A stretch of DNA of 64,000 nt from Geodermatophilus aquaeductus (GTDB taxonomy: Bacteria; Actinomycetota; Actinomycetes; Mycobacteriales; Geodermatophilaceae), in assembly GCF_900182545.1 (NCBI RefSeq), contig NZ_FXTJ01000005.1:344198-408197 (forward strand). Reading direction: 5' to 3'. Of this stretch, positions 8,761 to 16,344 are shown one piece after another (within the stretch, counting starts at the first letter, position 1; every line of letters begins with the position of its first letter). Below the pieces are notes generated by a model. The model had not been told where the DNA came from. It did no database searches and saw nothing but the letters and a program-made list of their open reading frames with translations. Made by a program: the position numbers and the translations under genes.

Positions 8761-9099
8761 TCAGGGCCAGGCGACGGCGGCCAGGTCCACCCGGCCGTCG
8801 CGCACGGGCACGCCCTCGCCGGCCAACAGCTCCAGCTGCCGCACCCGCACCGGCTCGGCACAGGTCCCGTCGGCGCGGACCACCCGGAACCAGGGCACCG
8901 CTCCCCCGCCGCCGGACAGCGCCCGGGCGACCCGTCGCGGACCCACCCCGACCAGCCGGCCGATCGCCCCGTAGGTGCTCACCCGGCCCGGCGGGATGGA
9001 CTCGACGACGTCGTAGACCGCCTCGTCGACGTCGGCGGGGTCGGTCGCGGGCGGGCGGGCGCCCGGGGGCCGCGGCTCCCCGGGCGCCCGCGCGCTCAC
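8761..9099 (-). CDS. Alkyltransferase-like (ATL) protein, MGMT family without the acceptor cysteine
   Basis: This 112-residue protein has the MGMT C-terminal DNA-binding fold: [20 protein letters not shown], then helix-turn-helix residues RRVARALSG. The reactive PCHRV motif reads PWFRV here (residues about 75-79), so Trp replaces the alkyl-accepting Cys, as in ATL proteins. ATL proteins bind O6-alkylguanine, do not repair it directly, and recruit nucleotide excision repair. The His of the usual PWHRV is Phe here. The GTG start at 9099 overlaps the stop of the upstream Pro/Ser-rich gene (GTGA). Its position downstream of adnAB mirrors Rv3204. Confidence 0.85.
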   Translation of the reverse strand: MSARAPGEPRPPGARPPATDPADVDEAVYDVVESIPPGRVSTYGAIGRLVGVGPRRVARALSGGGGAVPWFRVVRADGTCAEPVRVRQLELLAGEGVPVRDGRVDLAAVAWP

Positions 9100-9995
9100 A
9101 GCCGGTAGTCGCTGTTCGCCGTCCACCAGGCGTACAGGCCGGCGAGGTCGGCCTGCGTGGTCCCGGGGGCGGCCACGATGCCCTCGACGAGCGCCGCGTC
9201 GTCGGTCCAGGTGATGACCACCGCGCCGTTCTCGGTGTCGATGGCGCACGCCACCAGGCCGGAACTGGTCCCACCGCTCCACGAGCCGATGCCGGTCGTG
9301 GTGGTGCAGTCCTGGCCCTCGGGCACCTCCGACAGGCCCTGCGCCGAGGCGTCGTTGGTGAACACCGCGTCCATCGTCGCCTGGTCGGGGTACTGGAAGA
9401 ACTCGCTCTGCTGCGGGCCCGGCTGCGTGGCGCTGGCGCCGCAGGAGGCGTGCGCGACGTCGCCGTCGCCGGCGAGCTCGGCCTCGGTGCAGTCCGGGAA
9501 GTCTGCCGGCACGATCGCCAGCAGATCCCCGCCGGATCCCGGAGCGCCCGTGGACGGCGACGCGCTGGTCGACGACGAGGAGCTCGACGACGGGCGGGAC
9601 GACGAGCTGCTGCTGCTCGAGGAGCTGGACGACGAGCTCGACGACGTGGCCGCCGGCTCGGGGTCGTCGTCGCGCAGGACGAAGAACAGGACGACGGCGG
9701 CGGCGACGACCAGCGCGACCAGGCCCGCGATCAGGGCGACGACCGGGCCGCGCTTGCGGGGCGGCTGCTGCCCGGGCCCGCCCGGCTGCCCGAACGGCGG
9801 CTGCCCGTACTGACCGGGCTGGCCGTACTGCCCCGGCTGCTGGCCGTACGGACCGGGCTGCTGGCCCGGCTGGCCGTACGGACCCGGCTGGCCGTACTGA
9901 CCGGGCTGACCCGGCTGGCCGTACTGCCCCGGCTGCTGGCCGTAGGGCGGCTCACCGGGACCGCCGGGGTACTGCCCGGGGGGCGGCTGGCTCAT
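9096..9995 (-). CDS. Pro/Gly/Gln-rich single-pass membrane protein with Ser-rich stalk
   Basis: This 299-residue protein has four parts. A cytosolic N-tail (1-80) is built from [12 protein letters not shown] repeats. A short basic stretch (PRKRG) comes before a transmembrane helix (about 84-107, [21 protein letters not shown]). Next is a Ser-run linker (about 117-150), then an extracellular domain of about 145 residues containing Cys, with conserved-looking ends FPDCTEAEL and [13 protein letters not shown]. The architecture resembles actinobacterial serine-threonine-kinase substrates and DUF4333/DUF4352-like exported proteins, but I do not recognise the family. ATG 9995 has AGGAGG six bases upstream. 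The gene is coupled by GTGA overlap to the ATL gene downstream. Confidence 0.82.
   Translation of the reverse strand: MSQPPPGQYPGGPGEPPYGQQPGQYGQPGQPGQYGQPGPYGQPGQQPGPYGQQPGQYGQPGQYGQPPFGQPGGPGQQPPRKRGPVVALIAGLVALVVAAAVVLFFVLRDDDPEPAATSSSSSSSSSSSSSSSSRPSSSSSSSTSASPSTGAPGSGGDLLAIVPADFPDCTEAELAGDGDVAHASCGASATQPGPQQSEFFQYPDQATMDAVFTNDASAQGLSEVPEGQDCTTTTGIGSWSGGTSSGLVACAIDTENGAVVITWTDDAALVEGIVAAPGTTQADLAGLYAWWTANSDYRL
9770..9957. repeat. Coding tandem repeat (YGQPGQ-type)
   Basis: Imperfect units of 15-24 bases encode [12 protein letters not shown] or PGQYGQ in the N-terminal tail of the gene at 9096-9995. Such low-complexity tails form disordered regions. Copy number is likely to vary between strains through slippage. 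Confidence 0.8.
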
Positions 9996-10081
9996 GGAGA
10001 CCTCCTGCTGACGTGAGGTCGCAGGATACGAACCGGCAGGCCCCCGGCGGGGTCCGCCACGGCGCGGGCACCCCGACCGGG

Positions 10082-10687
10082 TCAGGCCCGGCGGCCCAGC
10101 CTGGCCAGCAGCCGCTGCTGCGGGGAGGCGCCGTCGGGCAGCTCGACCGGCGGCGCGAACAGGCCGGGGACGCCGTCGCCGGGCAGCCGGGCGGCCAGCC
10201 CCTCGGCGGCGCGCACCAGGGCCGGGTCCAGCTCCTCGTCCCCGCCGGTCGCGCGGGCGAGGTCCCAGGAGTGCACCGTCAGGTCGGCGGTCAGCTCGTC
10301 GACGTACTCCCACGCGGGCGTCGGGCCGCGGGACAGGTGCACCGTGCCCGAGCGCAGGTCAGCGGCGGCGACGGCGGCCAGCGCCTCGTCGGCCACGGTC
10401 TCCCACGCGGTGAGCGGGTCCTCGCCGAGCAGGGCGTCGGTGCCGGCCGGGACCCGCGCCGCGACGTCGTCGAGCGGCTCGCCCGCCAGCAGGCCGGGCA
10501 CCCAGTGCGCCTCGCCGACGAGGTGGGCGACGAGGTCGGCCACCGTCCAGCCGGGCAACGCCTCGAGGTCCCACTGCCCGGGCTCGACGGCGTCGACGCG
10601 GTCGGTGAAGGCGGCCTGCGCGCGCTGGAACAGCTCGAGCAGCTCGGTCGGGGACGGCGTCGACTCGGGCACTCGACCAGTCAACAC
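10082..10687 (-). CDS. Maleylpyruvate isomerase/mycothiol-dependent (DinB-like) family protein
   Basis: This 201-residue helical protein belongs to the TIGR03083/TIGR03086 group. It has [20 protein letters not shown] near the N-terminus (metal His in VAHL) and the second half [23 protein letters not shown]. Mycothiol-dependent maleylpyruvate isomerase is the characterised relative; most members have unknown thiol-dependent roles. The start is uncertain: GTG 10687 is only 5 bases from the moeZ terminator hairpin and has no clear ribosome site, while GTG 10672 is an alternative. It is transcribed in the same direction as moeZ but is separated from it by that hairpin. Confidence 0.78.
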   Translation of the reverse strand: MLTGRVPESTPSPTELLELFQRAQAAFTDRVDAVEPGQWDLEALPGWTVADLVAHLVGEAHWVPGLLAGEPLDDVAARVPAGTDALLGEDPLTAWETVADEALAAVAAADLRSGTVHLSRGPTPAWEYVDELTADLTVHSWDLARATGGDEELDPALVRAAEGLAARLPGDGVPGLFAPPVELPDGASPQQRLLARLGRRA

Positions 10688-10692
10688 GGACG

Positions 10693-10731
10693 CCGAGGGC
10701 CCGGCACCCGCGACGGGTGCCGGGCCCTCGG
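10693..10731 (-). terminator. moeZ terminator hairpin
   Basis: A perfect 18-bp inverted repeat (CCGAGGGCCCGGCACCCG and its complement) surrounds a 3-base loop. It lies 38 bases after the moeZ stop and just before the next same-strand gene. It has no U-tract, as is usual in high-GC actinobacteria. Confidence 0.75.
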
Positions 10732-10768
10732 TGGGCTCGCTCGGTACGGAGCTCAGGAGGTACTGAGC

Positions 10769-11929
10769 TCAGTAGGTGGGCAGCGTCTTGTCGATCCGCG
10801 TCGCCCACGCCGTCACGCCGCCCTGGACGTGCACGGCGTCCTTGAAGCCGGCGTTCTTGACCGCGGCCAGCGCCTCGGCCGAGCGGACGCCGGTCTTGCA
10901 GTGCAGCACGATCGGCCTGTCCTGCGGCAGCTGCGCCAGCGCCCGGCCGGAGAGGATCTCGTCCTTGGGGATGAGCGTCGCGCCCGGGATGGAGACGATC
11001 TCGTACTCGTTGGGCTCGCGGACGTCGATGAGCTCGAAGTCCTTGCCCGCGTCCATCATGTCCTTGAGCTCGTCGACGGTGATCGTCGAGCCGGCGGCCG
11101 CCTCCTGGGCCTCGACCGAGACGACGCCGCAGAAGGCCTCGTAGTCGATGAGCCCGGTGATCGGCTCGGCCTCGGGGTCCTTGCGCACCTTGATCGTGCG
11201 GAAGGTCATCTCCAGGGCGTCGTAGACCATCAGGCGGCCCAGCAGCGTCTCGCCGATGCCGGTGATGAGCTTGACCGCCTCGGTGGCCTGGATGGCGCCG
11301 ATGGTCGCGCACAGCACGCCCAGCACGCCGCCCTCGGCGCAGGAGGGGACCATCCCGGGCGGCGGGGGCACGGGGTAGAGGTCGCGGTAGTTCGGGCCGT
11401 GCTCGGCCCAGAAGACCGACACCTGGCCGTCGAAGCGGTAGATCGAGCCCCAGACGTAGGGCTTGCCGAGCAGCACGCACGCGTCGTTGACCAGGTAGCG
11501 CGTGGCGAAGTTGTCGGTGCCATCGACGATGAGGTCGTACTGCTCGAAGATCCCTAACACGTTGTCGCTGTCCAGGCGCGTCTCGTGCAGCCGGACGTCG
11601 ACGTACGGGTTGATCTCCCTGATCGAGTCCCGGGCGCTCTCGGCCTTCGAGCGGCCGACGTCGGACACCCCGTGGATGATCTGGCGCTGCAGGTTGGACT
11701 CGTCGACGGTGTCGAACTCGACGATGCCGATCGTGCCGACGCCGGCGGCGGCCAGGTACATGAGCACCGGCGAGCCGAGGCCACCGGCCCCGACGGCGAG
11801 CACCTTGGCGTTCTTGAGCCGCTTCTGCCCGTCCATCCCGACGTCCGGGATGATCAGGTGGCGGCTGTAGCGGCGGACCTCGTCGATCGACAGGTCGGCG
11901 GCGGGCTCCACCAGGGGTGGCAGGGACAC
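10769..11929 (-). CDS. moeZ: Adenylyltransferase/sulfurtransferase MoeZ
   Basis: This 386-residue E1-like protein has two domains. The ThiF/MoeB adenylation domain (about 15-265) has the ATP loop VGAGGLGSP and R-box NLQRQIIHG. The C-terminal rhodanese domain (about 285-386) has active-site Cys in HCKTGVRS. MoeZ adenylates and then sulfurates small carrier proteins for molybdopterin, thiamine, cysteine (CysO) and thiopeptide or other sulfur pathways. The GTG start at 11929 has GAGGAG upstream. The position corresponds to Rv3206c (moeB1). It is apparently transcribed alone and ends at a strong hairpin. Confidence 0.95.
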   Translation of the reverse strand: MSLPPLVEPAADLSIDEVRRYSRHLIIPDVGMDGQKRLKNAKVLAVGAGGLGSPVLMYLAAAGVGTIGIVEFDTVDESNLQRQIIHGVSDVGRSKAESARDSIREINPYVDVRLHETRLDSDNVLGIFEQYDLIVDGTDNFATRYLVNDACVLLGKPYVWGSIYRFDGQVSVFWAEHGPNYRDLYPVPPPPGMVPSCAEGGVLGVLCATIGAIQATEAVKLITGIGETLLGRLMVYDALEMTFRTIKVRKDPEAEPITGLIDYEAFCGVVSVEAQEAAAGSTITVDELKDMMDAGKDFELIDVREPNEYEIVSIPGATLIPKDEILSGRALAQLPQDRPIVLHCKTGVRSAEALAAVKNAGFKDAVHVQGGVTAWATRIDKTLPTY

Positions 11930-12038
11930 GCTTGCTCCTCGGGTCTCGACCAGCGGCCCCGACCGGCGGGGCCTGCGTTCGACGGTCGCAACAGGGTGGC
12001 ACGCGGCTCTGTTCCCGCCCGGGCCCGGGGACACCGGC

Positions 12039-13037
12039 TCAGGGGTACGGCCAGGCGTTCTTGACGCAGCCGTCCAGGCCCAGGGTCTGCTGCTGCATCA
12101 CGGGCGCGACCTGGCCGGCGCCCGGGCAGGGCTGGTGGCCGTTGCCCAGCGCGTGCCCGACCTCGTGGTTGACGACGTACTGGCGGTAGGTGGCGATGTC
12201 GCCGTCGTAGTGCGGGACGGCGGTCTCCCAGCGGGCCAGGTTGATGACGGCGCGCTCGCCGTAGCGGCAGGAGGTGTAACCGCCGGTGCCCACGCCCGGG
12301 CAGTACCGCTCCATGCTCCCGGGGCTGACCAGGCTCACCCGGAACTCGTAGGCGCCCGCGTCGGTGGCGTCGACGCGCTGGAAGGACATCCGGCCGCCGC
12401 TGCCCCACGAGCGCGGGTCGCCCAGCGTGGCCTCCACGGCGGCGGCGAAGGCCGCGCCGTCGACGCCGATGCCGTCCTCGACCTCGACGACGAAGCGCTG
12501 CAGCGGACCGCTGCCGTACACCGCCGAGACGCCCGGGACGACCGACACGCTGCCGGCACCCTGCTCCACGTAGGTGCCGGTCGCGGGCGCCCCGGGGACC
12601 TCGGCCGGGCCGGCGTCGCCCTCGGCCGGAGGGGGCGCCGTCGTCGGGGGTGCCGTGCTCGCCGGAGGGGCGGCCTCGGGAGAGCGGGCGGCCGGCGTCG
12701 CGTCGCCCGCCGTCGCGCCGACCCGCGCCGGGGACCCCGCCGCCGGGCCGAGCAGGTCGGCCAGCGCCAGGACGGTCGCCACCGTCAGCAGCGGGATCGC
12801 GTAGGCACGCCAGCCCCAGCGGGCCGCGAACCGGCGCAGCCGCCCCCGGGGACGCCGGGTCCGCCGGGGCTCCACCGGGCCGCGCGGGCCGGGCGGCGCG
12901 GGGCGGGGGGCGAGCGTGCCGGGGGTACGGGAGCGCGCCGGCGGACGGGCGGGCAGCGGCGGGAGCGGGGGCAGGCCGCGCGCCGGCTCCCGGCCGGACC
13001 GGACCTGCGGGGGGCGGCCGGACGGAGGAGCTGCCAC
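12039..13037 (-). CDS. DUF3152 membrane-anchored metalloprotease-like protein
   Basis: This 332-residue protein has a Pro/Arg-rich cytosolic tail, one transmembrane segment (about 85-105, WRAYAIPLLTVATVLALADL), a Ser/Thr/Pro linker, and a DUF3152 exported domain. That domain ends in HEVGHALGNGH (from about residue 291), a metzincin-like HExxHxxGxxH zinc site. This is the counterpart of Rv3207c. The family's substrate is unknown; the zinc motif suggests a peptidase acting outside the membrane. GTG 13037 is chosen because GAGGAGG lies at a good distance upstream, although a longer frame continues to 13118. Two Cys pairs (YCPGVG, SCRYGE and QPCPG, DGCVKN) may form disulfides. Confidence 0.9.
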   Translation of the reverse strand: MAAPPSGRPPQVRSGREPARGLPPLPPLPARPPARSRTPGTLAPRPAPPGPRGPVEPRRTRRPRGRLRRFAARWGWRAYAIPLLTVATVLALADLLGPAAGSPARVGATAGDATPAARSPEAAPPASTAPPTTAPPPAEGDAGPAEVPGAPATGTYVEQGAGSVSVVPGVSAVYGSGPLQRFVVEVEDGIGVDGAAFAAAVEATLGDPRSWGSGGRMSFQRVDATDAGAYEFRVSLVSPGSMERYCPGVGTGGYTSCRYGERAVINLARWETAVPHYDGDIATYRQYVVNHEVGHALGNGHQPCPGAGQVAPVMQQQTLGLDGCVKNAWPYP

Positions 13038-13201
13038 GGTGCCGCCTCCTCGCCGCGTCGGGTCCCGCAGCCGTGCGGCCGCCGGTCCTCCTGCCGGTTC
13101 CGTCGTCCCTGCGGTCACGCAGTGTCGTGGGCAGCGTCACCGCGCGTCCAGGTCAGGTTCTCACGCGCCCCACCCGACACGCCGGACACACCGTCGGCGC
13201 G

Positions 13202-14290
13202 TCAGCCGGCGCGCGCCTCGTCCCCGTCGAGGTCGGGAGCCGCTACGCCGGCGTCGCCGGCGTCGTCGAGGTCCTCCAGCAGCCCGAGCACCGCACGGGC
13301 GGTCTCCTCCGGCGCCTCGAGCATCGCCACGTGCCCGACGGTCTCGAGGACCAGCAGCCGCGCACCCGGCACGACGGCGGCCAGCCGCGGGGCCAACCGG
13401 GGGTCGACGAGCCGGTCGCGGTCGCCCCACACCACGAGGGTCGGCACCCGCAGCGACCGGGCCATCCGCCAGGCGTTGGCCCGTCCGACCCGCAGGTAGG
13501 AGGTGATCAGGCCGCGCATGCTGCGGGTCAGCGCGCGGTTGGCCCACTCCTGCGCCGCCCGCTCGCGGGTCTCCTCGACGGCGGCCTCGATCCGCTCCGG
13601 CGGCACCCGCGCGGGCTCGCCGAAGCACATCTGCAGCATCCCGCGCACCGACTGCTCCGGCGTCACGCCGGCCAGCCGGCGCTCGGCGATCGCGGGGACG
13701 CCGGGCAGCAGGAGCAGCAGCAGCGCCCGGCCGAACGCCGGCGGCACCCGGTAGACGGGCATGGCCGGCGAGACCAGCGTCAGCGACGCGACGAGGTCCG
13801 GCCGCCGCGCCGCCGCCAGCAGGCTGGCCAGCCCACCGAGGCTGTTGCCCAGCAGGTGCACCGGACGTCCCCGGGCCTCCCCCGGCTGGTCGCGCACGTG
13901 CTCGAGGACGTCGACCACCGCCCGCACGTGCCCGCGGATGGACCAGGACCCCCGGGGGAGCGGCTGCGAGCGGCCGAAGCCCGGCAGGTCGACCGCCCAG
14001 CCGGCGCAGCGGACGGCGAGCAGCGCGGCCAGGTCGGTCCAGTTGGTGGAGGCGCCACCGAGCCCGTGGACGTAGAGGGCGCGCTCGTGCGGGCCGCCGG
14101 GCGTCCCGGCCCAGGGCGTGGTGCGCACATAGACGGAGCCGCCCTCGACGGGCACGTCCTCCCCCGGCCAGGCGTCCGGCGGCGGGTCGGTGCTCGGCAG
14201 GGCGGCCGACGACGCCCGGGCGGTGGACGACGGGGCGACCGACGGGGGCTGCGGCAGACGGCGGGTGCGCGCGCGGCGGGCCTCGGGCAC
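13202..14290 (-). CDS. Alpha/beta hydrolase
   Basis: This 362-residue alpha/beta hydrolase has an oxyanion strand ALYVHGLGGASTNW, nucleophile elbow LLGNSLGG (catalytic Ser), acid in VVWGDRDRLVD and histidine in VGHVAMLEAP. The first 40 residues are Arg/Pro/Ala-rich and probably disordered. GTG 14290 lies 6 bases from a TACCGT -10 box, consistent with a leaderless mRNA. The gene is divergent from the TetR regulator at 14359, which is the likely repressor. The substrate cannot be told from the sequence. Confidence 0.87.
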   Translation of the reverse strand: MPEARRARTRRLPQPPSVAPSSTARASSAALPSTDPPPDAWPGEDVPVEGGSVYVRTTPWAGTPGGPHERALYVHGLGGASTNWTDLAALLAVRCAGWAVDLPGFGRSQPLPRGSWSIRGHVRAVVDVLEHVRDQPGEARGRPVHLLGNSLGGLASLLAAARRPDLVASLTLVSPAMPVYRVPPAFGRALLLLLLPGVPAIAERRLAGVTPEQSVRGMLQMCFGEPARVPPERIEAAVEETRERAAQEWANRALTRSMRGLITSYLRVGRANAWRMARSLRVPTLVVWGDRDRLVDPRLAPRLAAVVPGARLLVLETVGHVAMLEAPEETARAVLGLLEDLDDAGDAGVAAPDLDGDEARAG

Positions 14291-14296
14291 CCGGCG

Positions 14297-14302
14297 ACGG
14301 TA
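14297..14302 (-). promoter_or_regulatory. Predicted -10 box (TACCGT) of the alpha/beta hydrolase
   Basis: TACCGT on the minus strand ends 6 bases before the GTG at 14290. This spacing would place the transcription start at or very near the start codon, implying a leaderless transcript. Confidence 0.45.
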
Positions 14303-14324
14303 TGCCAGCCCGCCGGGACGCGTG

Positions 14325-14341
14325 CGGCGGGTGACCCGCCG
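14325..14341. promoter_or_regulatory. Palindrome between the TetR gene and the hydrolase
   Basis: Perfect 7-base arms, CGGCGGG and CCCGCCG, are separated by TGA in the 68-base divergent region. The right end touches the TAACAT -10 box (14343-14348) of the TetR gene. It is a candidate TetR operator; the arms are short and GC-only, so chance is possible. Confidence 0.35.
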
Positions 14342-14342
14342 G

Positions 14343-14348
14343 TAACAT
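14343..14348 (+). promoter_or_regulatory. Predicted -10 box (TAACAT) of the TetR gene
   Basis: TAACAT ends 10 bases before the ATG of the TetR gene. No good -35 is visible; the palindrome at 14325-14341 occupies the spacer. Confidence 0.45.
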
Positions 14349-14358
14349 CCCCCGCGCC

Positions 14359-14997
14359 ATGCAGTCCTCGCGCCCGGTCCCCGTCCGCCGCACCTCGCGG
14401 CTGCCGCGTGGTGCCCGGCGGCTGCAGCTGCTGCAGGCCGCGCAGGAGGTCTTCGTCGCACACGGCTTCCACGCCGCCGCCATGGACGACATCGCCGACC
14501 GCGCCGGCGTCAGCAAGCCCGTGCTCTACCAGCACTTCCCGGGCAAGCGGGAGCTCTACCTGGCACTGCTCGAGCAACAGGTCACCGAGCTGACCGACCG
14601 GGTCCGCGAGGCGATGGCCGGCACCGAGGACAACCGGCAGCGGGTCCACGGCGCGGTAGGGGCCTACTTCGAGTTCGTCGACGCCGAGGGCGGGGCCTTC
14701 CGCCTGGTCTTCGAGTCCGACCTCCGCAACGACGACGACGTCCGCACGCTGGTCGACCGCGGCAACCGGGCGTGCGTCGAGGCGATCGCCGAGGTGATCG
14801 CGGGCGACACCGGCAGCTCCCCGGAGCAGGCGCACCTGCTCGCCTCGGGCCTCACCGGCCTGGCCGAGACCAGCGCCCGGTGGTGGCTGGCGCAGAAGGG
14901 CACCGTCTCGCGCGACGAGGCCGTGTCGCTGATGTCGGCGCTGGCCTGGCGGGGCATCTCGCGCTTCCCGCGGGTCGAGGGCGACGCCCCCGCCTGA
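14359..14997 (+). CDS. TetR family transcriptional regulator (Rv3208-like)
   Basis: This 212-residue regulator has an N-terminal TetR DNA-binding domain (about 20-66: LLQAAQEVFVAHGFHAAAMDD, VSKPVLYQHFPGKRELYLALLE). Its C-terminal ligand domain is of the type seen in Rv3208 and its relatives (YFEFVDAEGGAFRLVFESDL). The ATG at 14359 follows a TAACAT -10 box by 10 bases, so the leader is absent or very short. It is divergent from the alpha/beta hydrolase and upstream of the DUF3107 gene, as in mycobacteria. Confidence 0.92.
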   Translation: MQSSRPVPVRRTSRLPRGARRLQLLQAAQEVFVAHGFHAAAMDDIADRAGVSKPVLYQHFPGKRELYLALLEQQVTELTDRVREAMAGTEDNRQRVHGAVGAYFEFVDAEGGAFRLVFESDLRNDDDVRTLVDRGNRACVEAIAEVIAGDTGSSPEQAHLLASGLTGLAETSARWWLAQKGTVSRDEAVSLMSALAWRGISRFPRVEGDAPA

Positions 14998-15103
14998 CCC
15001 GTCGATCCCGGCGTTCGCTGACGGCGCAGTCCTGCACGGGGGCCCGGTGCCCGGCGCTGGACTAGCGTGGTCGGCAGCCGTGCAACCCGAGGAGGCATCC
15101 CGA

Positions 15104-15340
15104 GTGGAAGTCAAGATCGGTGTCCAGCACTCCCCCCGGGAGCTGGTCGTCGACAGCCCGAACACCCCCGAAGAGATCGCCGCCGCCGTGGCCTCCGCCA
15201 TGTCCGGTGGCACGAAGGACGGGCTGTTGACCCTGGAGGACGAGCGGGGCCGCCGCGTCCTCGTCCCGGTCGACCGGATCGCCTACGTCGAGATCGCCCA
15301 GGCCGACCAGCGCCGGGTGGGCTTCGTCGCGGGCAACTAG
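15104..15340 (+). CDS. DUF3107 protein (TB9.4 family)
   Basis: This 78-residue acidic protein (VEVKIGVQHSPRELVVDSPN ... RVGFVAGN) is the counterpart of Rv3208A/TB9.4. Its predicted fold is a small beta-rich domain of unknown function that is conserved in nearly all actinobacteria beside the TetR and DEAD-box genes. GTG 15104 has GAGGAGG at 15089-15095. A TAGCGT box at 15063-15068 would give a leader of about 30 bases. It ends before a bidirectional hairpin at 15356. Confidence 0.92.
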   Translation: MEVKIGVQHSPRELVVDSPNTPEEIAAAVASAMSGGTKDGLLTLEDERGRRVLVPVDRIAYVEIAQADQRRVGFVAGN

Positions 15341-15355
15341 CGCCCGGCACGTCCC

Positions 15356-15391
15356 GAGGGGGCGTCCCCGCATCCGCGGGGGCGCCCCCTC
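15356..15391. terminator. Bidirectional terminator between DUF3107 and the ferritin-like gene
   Basis: A 16-bp stem with one G-T wobble and a 4-base loop (ATCC) lies between the convergent stops at 15340 and 15399. It is suited to terminate both transcripts. Confidence 0.75.
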
Positions 15392-15398
15392 GCCGTCT

Positions 15399-16049
15399 CT
15401 AGGGGTTCAGGCCGAGCGTCTTCATGCGCTCGGTGTGCGCGGCGGTGATGCGGTCCTGGAGGCGGACGACGCCGGTGAGGTCGCCGGTGCCGCCGATGAT
15501 CAGCCGGGCCAGGCCGTCGCGCTCGGCGATGACCGCCTGCGACTGCGAGATCGCCTCCCCCACCAGCCGGCGGCCCCACAGCGCCAGCCGGCCGGCCAGC
15601 GTCCGCTGCGCGGCGATCGCGGCCCGCACCTCGCGGACGGCGAAGTCGGCGTGCCCGGTGTCGGCGAGCGTCTCGAGGATGAGCGAGCGATCGGGCTCGG
15701 GGAGGAAGCCGGCGATCTCGCGGTAGAAGTCGGCGGCCAGCCCGTCACCGACGTAGGCCTTGACCAGGCCCTCCAGCCACGTGCGCGGGCGGGTGCCCTC
15801 GTGGAAGCCGTCGAGGGCGGCGACGAACGGGCGCATGGCCTCGGTGGGGTCGGCGCCCAGCTCGGTCAGCCGCTGCGCCAGCCGGTCGTGGTGGCCCATC
15901 TCGGCCGCGGCCATGCGCGCCAGCGCGGCGCGGCCGGCGAGGGTCGGCGCCATCCGCGCGTCCTCGGCGAGCCGGTCGAACGCCGTCAGCTCCGCGTAGG
16001 CCAGCACGCCGAGCAGGTCGACGACGGCTCGGGTGTCGACCGAGGTCAC
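15399..16049 (-). CDS. Ferritin-like fold protein (Rv3210c family)
   Basis: This 216-residue all-helical protein resembles the tRNA hydroxylase MiaE/ferritin-like group: LLGVLAYAELTAFDRLAEDA, then AAAEMGHHDRLAQRL (ExxH-type ligand set) and LADTGHADFAVREV. Glu and His residues on these helices could hold a di-iron site, but the second ExxH pair is not obvious. The family is conserved beside the DEAD-box helicase in actinobacteria with unknown function. GTG 16049 has GGAGG six bases upstream. It is divergent from the helicase. Confidence 0.82.
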   Translation of the reverse strand: MTSVDTRAVVDLLGVLAYAELTAFDRLAEDARMAPTLAGRAALARMAAAEMGHHDRLAQRLTELGADPTEAMRPFVAALDGFHEGTRPRTWLEGLVKAYVGDGLAADFYREIAGFLPEPDRSLILETLADTGHADFAVREVRAAIAAQRTLAGRLALWGRRLVGEAISQSQAVIAERDGLARLIIGGTGDLTGVVRLQDRITAAHTERMKTLGLNP

Positions 16050-16344
16050 GTGCCACCTCCGGGTGGTAGTCGGGGCGGGGCGGCCCGCGCGGCGACCGAG
16101 GCTAACCGCTGTCCGCGCTAGCATGGGAACAGGCGAGCCGCCAGGTTCGCTGGTATCTGTGCGCTGACGAACGTCGGACGACGCCCCGAGGAGCCCCACC
16201 GGCACCGGGTGCGTCTCCCGGATCCTCCCGGTCCGCTGGCCGTGTCGGCGCTGGAAACGCATCCCGCGACACCCGACCGCGGAGCGCCCGGGCGACGACG
16301 CCGTCGCCCCTGGCCGCTCCCCCAGCCGACCAGAGGCGAGAGCA
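16050..16344 (+). other. Intergenic region and long leader upstream of the DEAD-box helicase
   Basis: About 295 bases separate the divergent ferritin-like gene from the helicase. A TAGCAT box at 16119-16124 could start helicase transcription and would leave a leader of about 215 bases. In the helicase frame there is a TGA at 16165 and then no ATG, GTG or TTG before the CTG at 16345. Short stem options such as CCAG/CTGG near 16141-16153 are visible. DEAD-box helicase mRNAs often have long regulated leaders; I see no named riboswitch here. Confidence 0.4.
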
